Source: Paenibacillus sp. 1011MAR3C5 (GTDB taxonomy: Bacteria; Bacillota; Bacilli; Paenibacillales; Paenibacillaceae). From it: 64,000 nucleotides of DNA. Shown here piece after piece: positions 8,321 to 16,218 of the stretch (position 1 is its first letter; each line of letters begins with the position of its first letter). Position numbers and translations under genes: made by a program. The notes beneath the pieces were generated by a model. That model did not search any database, was not told the origin of the DNA, and saw only the letters and a list, made by a program, of their open reading frames with translations. The stretch spans positions 1 through 64,000 of the forward strand of contig NZ_QZCF01000014.1 of NCBI RefSeq assembly GCF_003591485.1, given 5' to 3'.

Positions 8321-9376
8321 ATGGACAAGCTTCGTATCGGATTAATCGGGACGGGACGATTCGGCAGACTGCATTTGCGCGTACTCCGCCAATTGCCTCA
8401 TGTGGAAGTGGCTGCGATCGCGGATGTCTACGTACCTGCACTCCAGGCAACGGCTGAGGAGTTCGGCATACGGAGTGAGGATTGCTATCAGGATCCTCTT
8501 GAACTGATCAAGAGAGAAGACCTGGATGCGATAGATATCGTGTCCGATGAGCAGTCGCATGGTCCGCTGGTCATTGCGGCATTGAAGTACGGCAAGCATG
8601 TCATTGTGGAAAAGCCGCTATCCGTCACTAGCGAGGAGGCGCAGGCGATCCAATATCTTCAGGCCGAGAAAAATCGACAGGTTATGGTCGGCAATATCTC
8701 GCGCTTCAGTCAGCCTTATTACGCAATCAAGCGAAGTATCGACAATGGCATGCTGGGAAATGTGGCGGCCATTCGCTCCAAACGGAATTTCAGCCGATCG
8801 TGGTTTCATTCCTTCGGCAATCGCGTGCATCCCGTCTACGAATCCGGCGTGCATGAGCTCGATCTTATCGTGTGGTACGCCGGTTGCCGATGTGTCCGGG
8901 TATCCGCATTTGAGCGAAATATGAGCGGCTATGTACATCCCGATCTGTTCTCTGCCGCTCTGGTCTTCGAGAACGGACTGGTCGCTTCACTGGACTCCAG
9001 TTGGATGGTGCCATCCGGCGGACCGCAAAATTTGGTTGAGACGCTGGAGCTGGACGGTACGATTGATGCAGAGATCGAAGTTATCGGTGAGAAAGGGACG
9101 GCGAAGTTCGGGCTTGCGCATCCCGGATTTACAATTTGGACGGACAGCGGCCTGCAGCATCCCGAGACAACGCTTTGGCCGACGGGGCCAGAAGGAATCG
9201 GCGGTGCGATTCTGATTGAGCTGACTCATTTTGTGAATCAGATCATGAAGGGCCAGCCGTCGCCGGTTATGCCGCTTTCGGATTCGGTTCATGTGATGGA
9301 AATCGCGGAAGCAATCGTGGATGCGGCTAGGACTGGCGAAGTTGTGAAGCTTGCCGGAAACGGCATTCGAAAGTAA
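8321..9376 (+). CDS. Gfo/Idh/MocA family NAD(P)-dependent oxidoreductase
   Basis: A 351-residue dehydrogenase. The N-terminal Rossmann fold shows GLIGTGRFG (residues 7-15), and the family hallmark EKP is at 97-99. The C-terminal half is the mixed alpha/beta substrate domain, with ESGVHELDLIVWYAG bearing the H-D pair typical of the active site. Members oxidise or reduce a ring or chain hydroxyl of sugars, inositols and sugar acids. AGGAGGTAT lies upstream and the gene follows the permease by 21 bp. In this operon it probably acts on the imported sugar with the TIM-barrel isomerase at 1776. Substrate unknown. Confidence 0.88.
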   Translation: MDKLRIGLIGTGRFGRLHLRVLRQLPHVEVAAIADVYVPALQATAEEFGIRSEDCYQDPLELIKREDLDAIDIVSDEQSHGPLVIAALKYGKHVIVEKPLSVTSEEAQAIQYLQAEKNRQVMVGNISRFSQPYYAIKRSIDNGMLGNVAAIRSKRNFSRSWFHSFGNRVHPVYESGVHELDLIVWYAGCRCVRVSAFERNMSGYVHPDLFSAALVFENGLVASLDSSWMVPSGGPQNLVETLELDGTIDAEIEVIGEKGTAKFGLAHPGFTIWTDSGLQHPETTLWPTGPEGIGGAILIELTHFVNQIMKGQPSPVMPLSDSVHVMEIAEAIVDAARTGEVVKLAGNGIRK

Positions 9377-9405
9377 GAACATAGAAAGAAGGAGTGGATG
9401 AAGAG

Positions 9406-9864
9406 ATGTCCATCGAGAACCGCTTGCAGCAATTAGGCATCACGATTCCTCATGTTCCGCCTCGTTTCAATTTCATCCCCGGTGTCCAAATCGGAGACCT
9501 GCTGTTTATATCAGGCGCTACTCCAGAGATTGACGGAGTGATGCAGCAACCGGGCCGGCTTGGTGCGGATATTGATGTGGAGACCGGACAGAAGCTGGCA
9601 AGACTTGCAGCTCTGAACTGTCTGGGCGAGATTCAGATGGTGCTTGGTTCGCTGGATAGAGTAAAGCGTATCGTTCGGGTCATGGGGTATGTGCGCTCCG
9701 CTGCCGACTTCGGGGATCAGCCGCTGGTCATCAATGGCGCTTCCGATCTGCTGGTCGAAGTGTTCGGCGAATCAGGACGACATGCGAGAGCTGCGCTCGG
9801 GACAAGCGAGCTTCCGTCAGGAGCAGCTGTCGAACTTGAAATGATTGTGCAGGTCAAGGATTGA
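9406..9864 (+). CDS. RidA/YjgF family protein (enamine/imine deaminase-like)
   Basis: A 152-residue member of the RidA (YjgF/YER057c/UK114) family. These proteins form trimers and hydrolyse reactive enamines or imines released by PLP enzymes, such as 2-aminoacrylate. Motifs seen are GDLLFISG (residues 30-37), the arginine in HARAALG (about R128) expected to hold the substrate carboxylate, and ELPSGAAVELEM. AAGGAG at 9389-9394 supports the ATG at 9406; a GTG at 9394 is in frame but lies inside the ribosome binding site. Its presence with a PLP enzyme (3943) suggests the pathway makes an enamine or imine. Length is at the long end for the family. Confidence 0.85.
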   Translation: MSIENRLQQLGITIPHVPPRFNFIPGVQIGDLLFISGATPEIDGVMQQPGRLGADIDVETGQKLARLAALNCLGEIQMVLGSLDRVKRIVRVMGYVRSAADFGDQPLVINGASDLLVEVFGESGRHARAALGTSELPSGAAVELEMIVQVKD

Positions 9865-9865
9865 G

Positions 9866-10609
9866 ATGAAGATTAGCAGAGATATTTATTTGATAGGAAG
9901 CGGGCAACTGGGCTTCGACTGGACTCATCCGGCTGACTGCAATGTCTATGCGGTGAATACGGGAGAAGGGGTGGCATTGATTGATAGCGGGACTGGCTTG
10001 TCGGTAGACCAGCTGGCGGACAACTTGGAAGAACATCAATTCAATATGGCAGATGTGACGCATATTCTGCTCACCCATCTCCATGCGGATCATTCTGGAG
10101 GAGCGGCGGAGATTGCCCGTCGCACGGGTGCGCAGGTGGTTCTGCTGGATGAGGCTGCATCTGTTCTTGAGGCAGGGGATGAGCAGGCGATCGACCTTCC
10201 TCAGGCTAGAATGGCTGGCTTCTATCCGGCAGATTACCGCTGGACGCCTTGCAAGGCTGATATTCGATTGCAGGACGGGGAACAGCTTACGATTGGCCGA
10301 TATTCTTTCACCGCGATGCATACGCCGGGACATTCACGTTACGATACATGTTATGTGATGGAAGCAGAGAGGGGGCCACTCGTCCTGATCAGCGGAGACA
10401 CCATCATGTACGGAGGGAAAATTTCGATGCTCAGTACACATGATTTTTCGGTCAGCGCTCTTGCTTCAAGCATAGAGCGGCTCACGGCAATGGAGCCGGA
10501 GATGCTGCTGCCGGGACACGGGCAGCCGGCATTGTCCCGGGCAGCGGAGCATATACGCACAGCCTCTCGAATTTTTGGCACACTGGGCATTCCGCCAACT
10601 ATCGGTTAA
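9866..10609 (+). CDS. Metallo-beta-lactamase fold hydrolase
   Basis: A 247-residue MBL-fold protein. The metal motif is HLHADH (H71, H73, D75, H76), followed by HTPGHS, ISGDT and GHGQP, so all ligand positions are present. Family members hydrolyse thioesters, lactones, phosphodiesters or amides. The ATG at 9866 lies one base after the RidA stop and has AAGGA at 9856-9860; an earlier in-frame ATG at 9845 would overlap RidA. In a sugar-oxidising operon a lactonase is a reasonable guess, because Gfo/Idh enzymes can produce sugar lactones. The sequence alone does not prove this. Confidence 0.85.
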   Translation: MKISRDIYLIGSGQLGFDWTHPADCNVYAVNTGEGVALIDSGTGLSVDQLADNLEEHQFNMADVTHILLTHLHADHSGGAAEIARRTGAQVVLLDEAASVLEAGDEQAIDLPQARMAGFYPADYRWTPCKADIRLQDGEQLTIGRYSFTAMHTPGHSRYDTCYVMEAERGPLVLISGDTIMYGGKISMLSTHDFSVSALASSIERLTAMEPEMLLPGHGQPALSRAAEHIRTASRIFGTLGIPPTIG

Positions 10610-10639
10610 CAAGGTTGGCAATCAGGAAGGGGTATTCAT

Positions 10640-11371
10640 ATGCTTGCTAGCAAATTTGTTCATGAAATTATAGGTCATATTCATTTGGTAGAGAAAGAAG
10701 AGCGCCATTCTATTATGCAGGCAGCTGACTGGATCGCGGATTCTGTAGCCCGCGACGGGCTTGTCCATCTGTTCGGATGCGGTCACTCTCATCTGCTGGT
10801 AGAGGACTTTTTCTATAGAGCCGGAGGCATGGTGCCAGTCAACGCTATATTAGAGACGAGCATTATGCTTCACGAAGGAGCGGTGAAAAGCTCGAAGATT
10901 GAGCGGATGACCGGGTATGCTCCTGTTATTCTTGATAATTACAACGTGATGGCGGGCGAGGTCATCATTGTCATATCCAACTCCGGGATCAACAGCTTGC
11001 CTGTAGAGATGGCCCAATCGGCCAAGGAGCGGGGGCTAAAGGTAGTAGCGATCTGTTCGTCTGCTTACTTCAACGATGAAACCCGCCACCCGTCCGGCAA
11101 GCGGCTTAGCGATATCGCGGATTTGGTCATCGACAATCATATGCCGCATGGAGACGCCTTGGTTGAGATTCCTGACTTCTCCATGAAGATGGCTTCCGGC
11201 TCTACCGTTATTGGCAGTGTCATTCTGAATATGATCATGACCAGCGTGGCGGAGAAGCTGGTGGAGCGCGGCATAGAGCCTCCGGTCTACGTCAGCGGCA
11301 ATATACCTGGCGGCTTTGAGCGCAACCAGGTATATATCGACAAGTACAGGCAACGAATCAAGCATTTATAG
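10640..11371 (+). CDS. SIS-domain sugar isomerase-like protein (UPF0309 type)
   Basis: A 243-residue SIS-domain protein. This fold binds phosphosugars in isomerases, etherases and deglycases. The motifs GCGHSHLLVEDFFYRAGG (about residues 47-64) and VIVISNSGINSLPVEMA (about 112-128) form the phosphosugar pocket. Length and layout fit the family formerly called UPF0309. AGGAAGGGG lies about ten bases before the ATG. With the kinase that follows, it would be expected to act on a phosphorylated sugar or sugar-amine; isomerase, deglycase and etherase activity are all possible. Confidence 0.83.
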   Translation: MLASKFVHEIIGHIHLVEKEERHSIMQAADWIADSVARDGLVHLFGCGHSHLLVEDFFYRAGGMVPVNAILETSIMLHEGAVKSSKIERMTGYAPVILDNYNVMAGEVIIVISNSGINSLPVEMAQSAKERGLKVVAICSSAYFNDETRHPSGKRLSDIADLVIDNHMPHGDALVEIPDFSMKMASGSTVIGSVILNMIMTSVAEKLVERGIEPPVYVSGNIPGGFERNQVYIDKYRQRIKHL

Positions 11372-11410
11372 AAGCGCCTGAAGAGCAACTTGTGAAAGCG
11401 GGGAGTGGAG

Positions 11411-12919
11411 ATGAAGGAAGCGTCTTTGGTACTCAGCATCGATATCGGCTCCACAGCCGTCAAAGTCATTGCAATGACAAAGGAAGGCGAGATTGCAGCT
11501 TCGGAATCCGGTCATTATCCGACCAGCTCTCCTTATCCGGGCTGGGTAGAGCAAGACCCGGAATCTTGGTGGGAGGCAGCTGCGGCAGCGATCAAGGGAT
11601 GTCTGGAGACAGTCGGCCCGTCTGCCATTGGAGCGGTGTCCTTCTCCGGGCATATGAGCGCGCCAGTTCTGTTGGATGAAGACGGTACACCTGTCATGCC
11701 CAGCATCCTGATTGCCGATACCCGCTCGCATGAGGAGTCGGCTTATCTCAAGGCACACTATAGGGGGGACTTCCTTCAATTAACAGGCAATGAGCCGATT
11801 GACGCCTTCACGGTATCGAAATTGTTATGGATCAAGAGAAAACGGCCGGAGGCCATGGACCGCGCTTGCACCTTGTTGTTTCCCAAGGACTATATCCGGT
11901 ACAAGCTTACGGGACAACTCGGAACGGATCAGACGGATGCGGGGAACAGCTTGCTGTACAATCATGGCAACGGCGAATGGGCCATGGAGCTCATTCGAGA
12001 GCTGGACTTGCCGGCTCATATCTTCCCGCAAATCCATGCTTCCTCGGATATTGTCGGTTATGCTTCCCAGAATGCCTCCATAGCAACGGGACTTCTGGAA
12101 GGTACTCCAATTGTAGCCGGAGCTGCGGACATGGCCTGCAGCCAGCTCGGTACGGGCGCTGTCCACGCAGGTACGCTGGCCATCACGTTAAGCACATCGG
12201 CACAAGTGGTCATGAGGGTATCTTCCATCTCTACCTCCGGTGCGGGTCAAGTAACCTACCATCCCTCTGCCATCCCTGGAACTTTGTATGGAATGGGTTC
12301 CGTCTTTACAGGGGGGCTTGGGATCGACTGGGCTTATCGCCTTATCACAGGGAAGAGCAGGCTGGCGGCGGAGGATTATGCGGCCATTAACCAGCTATGC
12401 GATGGTATGAAGACGATTCCTCCCGGTAGCGGCAACATCATGTTTCTTCCATTCCTGGTAGGCAGCGGGACGCCGCATTTTGATGCGGCGGACAGAGCGA
12501 CCTGGATTGGACTGTCGACAGGACAAACGCCTGAGCTGCTTATGCATTCGGTCATGGAAGGCATCGCTTTTAATATTCGGGAAAGCATGGAAGTATTCCA
12601 GAAGGGCGGGCATTCCATCGACAAGGTCCATTTGGGCGGAGGCGGAAGCCGCAATCAGGTATGGAGCGCCATGATTGGCGACGTACTGGGCAAAAATCTG
12701 TCTCTTCTGCGCAATCGCGATGCTTCGGCAATCGGAGCCGCCATGCTGGCCGGAGTAGGAACAGGCATGTGTTCGATGGAAGATATCGTTTCGCAGAAGC
12801 TGATAAGCACCTCGGAGCCTGCGCCTTGTTCAGCAGATCGACACCGTTCTTATGACGCAATCTATGCCAGATACCTCAAAGCCTACCGGGCGCTCAATGA
12901 ATGGTATCGGAATGAGTAG
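11411..12919 (+). CDS. FGGY family carbohydrate kinase (xylulokinase-like)
   Basis: A 502-residue kinase that phosphorylates a sugar, polyol or sugar derivative with ATP. The N-terminal phosphate motif is DIGSTAVKV (11-19). The FGGY domains continue through PGWVEQDPESWW, LFPKDYIRYKLTG, AGAADMACSQLGTGAV and HLGGGGSRNQVWSAM, the adenine-binding signature. The GTG at 11405 is in frame, but GGGGAG immediately before it favours the ATG at 11411. This is the last gene of the operon; a terminator hairpin follows at 12993. True substrate unknown; the sequence is closest in pattern to xylulose kinases. Confidence 0.88.
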   Translation: MKEASLVLSIDIGSTAVKVIAMTKEGEIAASESGHYPTSSPYPGWVEQDPESWWEAAAAAIKGCLETVGPSAIGAVSFSGHMSAPVLLDEDGTPVMPSILIADTRSHEESAYLKAHYRGDFLQLTGNEPIDAFTVSKLLWIKRKRPEAMDRACTLLFPKDYIRYKLTGQLGTDQTDAGNSLLYNHGNGEWAMELIRELDLPAHIFPQIHASSDIVGYASQNASIATGLLEGTPIVAGAADMACSQLGTGAVHAGTLAITLSTSAQVVMRVSSISTSGAGQVTYHPSAIPGTLYGMGSVFTGGLGIDWAYRLITGKSRLAAEDYAAINQLCDGMKTIPPGSGNIMFLPFLVGSGTPHFDAADRATWIGLSTGQTPELLMHSVMEGIAFNIRESMEVFQKGGHSIDKVHLGGGGSRNQVWSAMIGDVLGKNLSLLRNRDASAIGAAMLAGVGTGMCSMEDIVSQKLISTSEPAPCSADRHRSYDAIYARYLKAYRALNEWYRNE

Positions 12920-12992
12920 GCTTCATAAGCGGTACTAAGAAGGAATTCCTAAAGGCATGATGCGGGACTGACCCTATAACGTAAGCATAATC

Positions 12993-13056
12993 AAAACACC
13001 TTCAAGAAACTAAATCTCCATGTCGTAAGATAGGGGACAACCTTGGAGGTGTTTTT
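12993..13056 (+). terminator. Terminator of the sugar-catabolic operon
   Basis: AACACCTTCAAG (12995-13006) pairs with CTTGGAGGTGTT (13042-13053) with one G-T pair, across a 35-nt loop, and is followed by a T run ending at 13056. It lies 73 bp after the kinase stop. No terminator was found inside the preceding 12 kb. Confidence 0.75.
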
Positions 13057-13138
13057 GTATTATCGTTTTATTGATACAACTGACTATACCTCAATTCAGT
13101 TGCCTGTGAAGAACAGTCGATTGGTAGGGAGGGAATGA

Positions 13139-13246
13139 ATGAAAAAAAGATCGTATTTCGTTTTCGTTTTGGCGGGACAAAAAGGAATCCCTCAAGCATG
13201 TACTCAAGTAGGGATTCCTTTTTCATTTGCATTTTGTAAGGTTTAA
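13139..13246 (+). other. Possible 35-codon ORF with strong ribosome binding site
   Basis: AGGGAGGGA (13126-13134) precedes an ATG at 13139 that opens MKKRSYFVFVLAG, which looks like the start of a signal peptide, then runs through the terminator hairpin at 13179-13223 and stops. The ORF overlaps the end of the minus-strand gene. It may be the remnant of a gene cut off by rearrangement, or chance. The 323-bp gap it lies in otherwise holds only two hairpins. Confidence 0.25.
13179..13223 (-). terminator. Bidirectional terminator after the YitT-type gene
   Basis: A perfect 14-bp stem AAAAAGGAATCCCT / AGGGATTCCTTTTT with a 17-nt loop lies 20 bp past the stop of the minus-strand gene. It has A and T tracts on both sides and so can work in either direction. 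Confidence 0.85.
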
Positions 13247-13887
13247 TTAACCGATGCAGGATGAATGGCTCTGGATTCTCCGGGCTTCACGGTTGCAAGC
13301 TTTCGCTTAAGCAATGCGAGGACAGTGGAGGTGACGGCGATCGATAGAACAGAGATGAGTCCGTTTGTAAGCGAGTAGGCAAAGAGGCTGGACGCGATGA
13401 CGATAAAGTCAAAAGCGAAGTTGCTTTTGCCGGGATTGATGCCATGCTTCCGGTGCAGATACAGTGCCAGAATGGTAGCCCCGCCTAGCGATGCGCCGTT
13501 CCGGAATAATCCGATCAATCCGATCCCGATAAAGGCCCCGCCAATGATAGCGCCAGGCAGTTCAGGGATTGTGAATGCGGGCAGCAAGCTATCCAGCGAG
13601 CTAAGTCCGGTGAGTATAGCAATAGCGATAATCGTGGTAAACGTAAAGGATTTGCCCATATAAAAGTACGAAAAAACAAAGAATGGCAAGTTGAGTAAGG
13701 CGAACAGGTAATGGAACGGAATGTTCAGTATGGGAGATAAGCTAAGGGCTAACCCCGCTGTCCCTCCTGTGACGACACCGGAATGCTTCAATAGGAGAAG
13801 TCCGCCGGCTGTAACGAAGCAGCTTATTGCAATATGAAGCCATTTCCACACAGATGCCTTCACTTTGCAGCCTGATAATAGCAACAT
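13243..13887 (-). CDS. YitT/DUF161 family integral membrane protein
   Basis: A 214-residue membrane protein with five or six hydrophobic helices and the two repeat motifs of the YitT (DUF161) family: VVTGGTAGLALSLS near residue 40 and NGASLGGATILALYLHRK near 130, each followed by a short Asn/Pro-containing segment (LNIPF, INPG). It lacks the C-terminal soluble domain of the longer YitT proteins. Biochemical role unknown. It is transcribed away from an Lrp-type regulator that starts 153 bp away, so that regulator may control it. GGTGG lies upstream of the ATG on the minus strand. Confidence 0.82.
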   Translation of the reverse strand: MLLLSGCKVKASVWKWLHIAISCFVTAGGLLLLKHSGVVTGGTAGLALSLSPILNIPFHYLFALLNLPFFVFSYFYMGKSFTFTTIIAIAILTGLSSLDSLLPAFTIPELPGAIIGGAFIGIGLIGLFRNGASLGGATILALYLHRKHGINPGKSNFAFDFIVIASSLFAYSLTNGLISVLSIAVTSTVLALLKRKLATVKPGESRAIHPASVN

Positions 13888-14040
13888 TTTGCATGCACCA
13901 CCTGCATAAGGTTATATAAATTAGAATACAGCAGGATTAAATAAGGTTATATGTTCATCTGAATGATTTTCATGTTAATATAGATAACATTGAATCTTAT
14001 TTTCGGGAATGACAAGCAAAGTGAAAGGTGGCTTATAAAG

Positions 14041-14478
14041 ATGGACCATTTGGACCGAACGCTCTTGAAATTGCTGCAAGAAGATGGGCGCATGACGGTA
14101 AGCGAGCTTTCCAAAAAACTGGCCCTGAGCCGGCCCAGCGTGTCGGAGAGGCTTCTTCGTCTGCAAGAGAAGGGGGCTATTACCGGTTTCGCGGCCAGAG
14201 TGTCGCCAGCTGCACTCGGGAGGAGTATTCAAGTTATTATTCAAATTAGTGAGCTGAAGGTCTCGCCCAACGAGTTCGAGAAGCGTATCGTGCACGACGA
14301 AGATATCTTGGAATGCCATCGTGTTACAGGGACGGTAAGCTATATATTGAAGGCAGCCGTTGCCGGGATGGATGAGCTTAGTCTGCTGGTGGAGCGGCTG
14401 ATGCCCTTCGGCAATGTGAACACGTCGGTTATTCTTTCTTCACCGGTTCTGAATCCTGTTGTGCTGCCCAAATCATAA
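14041..14478 (+). CDS. Lrp/AsnC family transcriptional regulator
   Basis: A 145-residue regulator. The N-terminal helix-turn-helix is LDRTLLKLLQEDGRMT followed by VSELSKKLALSRPSVSERLLRL, and the C-terminal half is the RAM ligand-binding domain (ECHRVTGTVSYILKAAV), where an effector such as an amino acid binds. AAAGGTGG at 14024-14031 supports the ATG at 14041 over an in-frame ATG at 13990. Divergent to the YitT-type gene, a common arrangement for Lrp regulators and their target transporters, so it probably controls that gene. Confidence 0.88.
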   Translation: MDHLDRTLLKLLQEDGRMTVSELSKKLALSRPSVSERLLRLQEKGAITGFAARVSPAALGRSIQVIIQISELKVSPNEFEKRIVHDEDILECHRVTGTVSYILKAAVAGMDELSLLVERLMPFGNVNTSVILSSPVLNPVVLPKS

Positions 14479-14562
14479 ACGAAAAGCAACCCTTGTTTCT
14501 GAATGGAGCAAAGGGGGTAATTCCGGGGTAGCTGCATATGCAGCTTTCAAGGAGGGATGTCC

Positions 14563-14934
14563 ATGAAGGTGAAGACCGTTTTGACTTTGGTTTTGCTGGC
14601 TGCCGTTGCTCTTGCTGGCTGCGGGTCCGACTCTAAGGAGAAGGCGGCTTGGGACTATCAATCAGGCCGTGTGATTGCAATTCAGAATGATCAGCTATTG
14701 GTTGTGCAGAGCAAGGATGTGACAGAGCTCGAATTAAAGCCGGAGCTGGAGTCGGTGGATGAAATTCTAACGGTGCTGCGACCTCAAGCGATCTGGTTGA
14801 CCGTCACCGATGAGACGGATATGGCCGGCGTTGAGGTGGGCGATGATGTGCGAGTCGAGATTGAGGGAGGAGTCGCCGAGTCTTATCCGGCGCAGGCCAC
14901 AGCCCGCAAGATTGAGAAGGTGCAGTCCAAGTAA
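14563..14934 (+). CDS. Small lipoprotein, DUF3221-like
   Basis: A 123-residue secreted lipoprotein with a signal peptide and lipobox LAGC, so it should be anchored to the outer face of the membrane. The mature part is a small beta-rich domain (GRVIAIQNDQLLVVQ ... AIWLTVTDET ... VGDDVRVEIEGGVAESYPAQA) with the V-G-D and SYPAQ signatures I associate with DUF3221. AAGGAGG at 14549-14555 fits the ATG at 14563 better than the one at 14557. A perfect 16-bp palindrome (14530-14545) lies just before the ribosome binding site. Function unknown. Confidence 0.75.
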   Translation: MKVKTVLTLVLLAAVALAGCGSDSKEKAAWDYQSGRVIAIQNDQLLVVQSKDVTELELKPELESVDEILTVLRPQAIWLTVTDETDMAGVEVGDDVRVEIEGGVAESYPAQATARKIEKVQSK

Positions 14935-15072
14935 GGGATGCTGATGCAACGAATGTCATCAATCGCCGTTATATACAGGTATAAACCAAGCTTCGGCGCA
15001 TCAAGCTAGATAGTAGCGATGTGCCGATTTTTGCATCTGTATAAATGTTCAGAAAATTTAAACTCCATTGTA

Positions 15073-15100
15073 TTGACCTGCGGTAATTTTTGCGTATAAT
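15073..15100 (+). promoter_or_regulatory. Sigma-A promoter of the ctsR operon
   Basis: TTGACC (15073-15078) and TATAAT (15095-15100) are 16 bp apart. The CtsR operator starts nine bases after the -10 box. Confidence 0.8.
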
Positions 15101-15108
15101 AAAGTTAA

Positions 15109-15125
15109 AGTCAAAGAAAGTCAAA
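15109..15125 (+). promoter_or_regulatory. CtsR operator
   Basis: AGTCAAA GAA AGTCAAA is an exact match to the CtsR heptad direct repeat RGTCAAA-NAN-RGTCAAA. It covers the expected transcription start of the operon, so CtsR represses its own gene, mcsA, mcsB and clpC until heat or protein stress. Confidence 0.95.
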
Positions 15126-15192
15126 GTCAGTTGAGGTGCAGCTTGCCTCGTCAATGGCTTTCATTTGGCGCAAGATCAGGGAGGTTGGTGGT

Positions 15193-15654
15193 TTGCGTAA
15201 CATTTCCGATCTCATTGAACAGTATTTGAAGCATATGCTGGATGACAGCGACGAAAGCTCCGTTGAGATTCAGCGCAACGAGCTTGCGGATAAGTTCTCA
15301 TGCGTGCCTTCACAGATCAATTATGTGATCAGTACCCGGTTTACGCTGGAGAAGGGATACATGGTTGAGAGCAAGCGTGGGGGCGGAGGCTATATCCGAA
15401 TTCAGCGCGTAAATTTGCCGGCGCTGAAGACGATCCAGTACCACATTGAGCAGACCGTAGGGAATAGTGTTGATCAGAGCGCTGCGGAAGGGCTGATTTA
15501 TCAGCTGCATGAAGCGGGACTGATTACGAAGCGAGAGGCCAATCTGCTGGGGGCAGCCATCCATCGCGATACGATTGCCCTGATGCTGCCTATGCGCGAC
15601 GAGATGCGGGCAAGATTGCTGCGTTCGATGCTTATTTCACTACTGGTCAAATAG
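15193..15654 (+). CDS. ctsR: CtsR, repressor of class III heat-shock genes
   Basis: A 153-residue winged-helix repressor of clp genes, the usual CtsR length. Family blocks seen: RNISDLIEQYLK at the N-terminus, CVPSQINYVISTRFTLEKGY (DNA-binding helix), ESKRGGGGYIRI (the glycine-rich wing that acts as thermosensor) and AALGLI-like GLIYQLHEAGLITKREANLL. AGGGAGG at 15178-15184 fits the TTG at 15193; the longer in-frame ORF from 15136 would add 19 residues absent from the family. First gene of the four-gene operon with mcsA, mcsB and clpC and directly downstream of its own operator. Confidence 0.95.
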   Translation: MRNISDLIEQYLKHMLDDSDESSVEIQRNELADKFSCVPSQINYVISTRFTLEKGYMVESKRGGGGYIRIQRVNLPALKTIQYHIEQTVGNSVDQSAAEGLIYQLHEAGLITKREANLLGAAIHRDTIALMLPMRDEMRARLLRSMLISLLVK

Positions 15655-15669
15655 GAAGGGGGACGTGTT

Positions 15670-16188
15670 TTGTTCTGCCAAGAATGCGGCAAGAGGCCGG
15701 CTACGCTTCACTTTACGAAAATTGTGAATGGCGAGAAGACGGAGTTCCATATTTGCGAAAGCTGCGCCCGCGAGAAGGGCGAAGGCATTCCCGGCGCACC
15801 GAACAGCTTCTCTATTCATAGTCTGCTCTCCGGGTTACTCGACTTCAATTCCCCAAGCGCTACAGCGCCGCAATCAGCGCCGCAGACGGTACGCTGTGAG
15901 GAATGCGGGCTGACGTATGCGCAGTTCAGCAAGATTGGCCGCTTCGGCTGCAGCTCATGCTATAGCGCGTTCGCCGATCGGCTTGATCCGCTGCTCAAGC
16001 GCGTGCATAGCAGCACGACACATAGCGGCAAGATTCCGAAGCGATCCGGGGGGCAAATTCAATGCAAGCGGGAGATTGAGCAGCTCAGGAAGGATATGCA
16101 GACTTATATTGAACAAGAGGAATTCGAGAACGCGGCAGAGCTTCGGGATCGCATACGCGAGCTGGAGCGAAAAATTGCGGAGCTGTAG
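15670..16188 (+). CDS. mcsA: McsA, zinc-binding activator of the McsB arginine kinase
   Basis: A 172-residue adaptor with four CxxC pairs (C3/C6, C29/C32, C76/C79, C94/C97) that bind zinc, and a C-terminal UVR motif (EEFENAAELRDRIREL) that contacts ClpC. McsA stimulates McsB and helps move CtsR to the protease under stress. Starts with TTG at 15670, eight bases after GAAGGGGG. Confidence 0.94.
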   Translation: MFCQECGKRPATLHFTKIVNGEKTEFHICESCAREKGEGIPGAPNSFSIHSLLSGLLDFNSPSATAPQSAPQTVRCEECGLTYAQFSKIGRFGCSSCYSAFADRLDPLLKRVHSSTTHSGKIPKRSGGQIQCKREIEQLRKDMQTYIEQEEFENAAELRDRIRELERKIAEL

Positions 16189-16218
16189 ACATAGCTAAGA
16201 TGTAAAGGAGTGAGCCTG

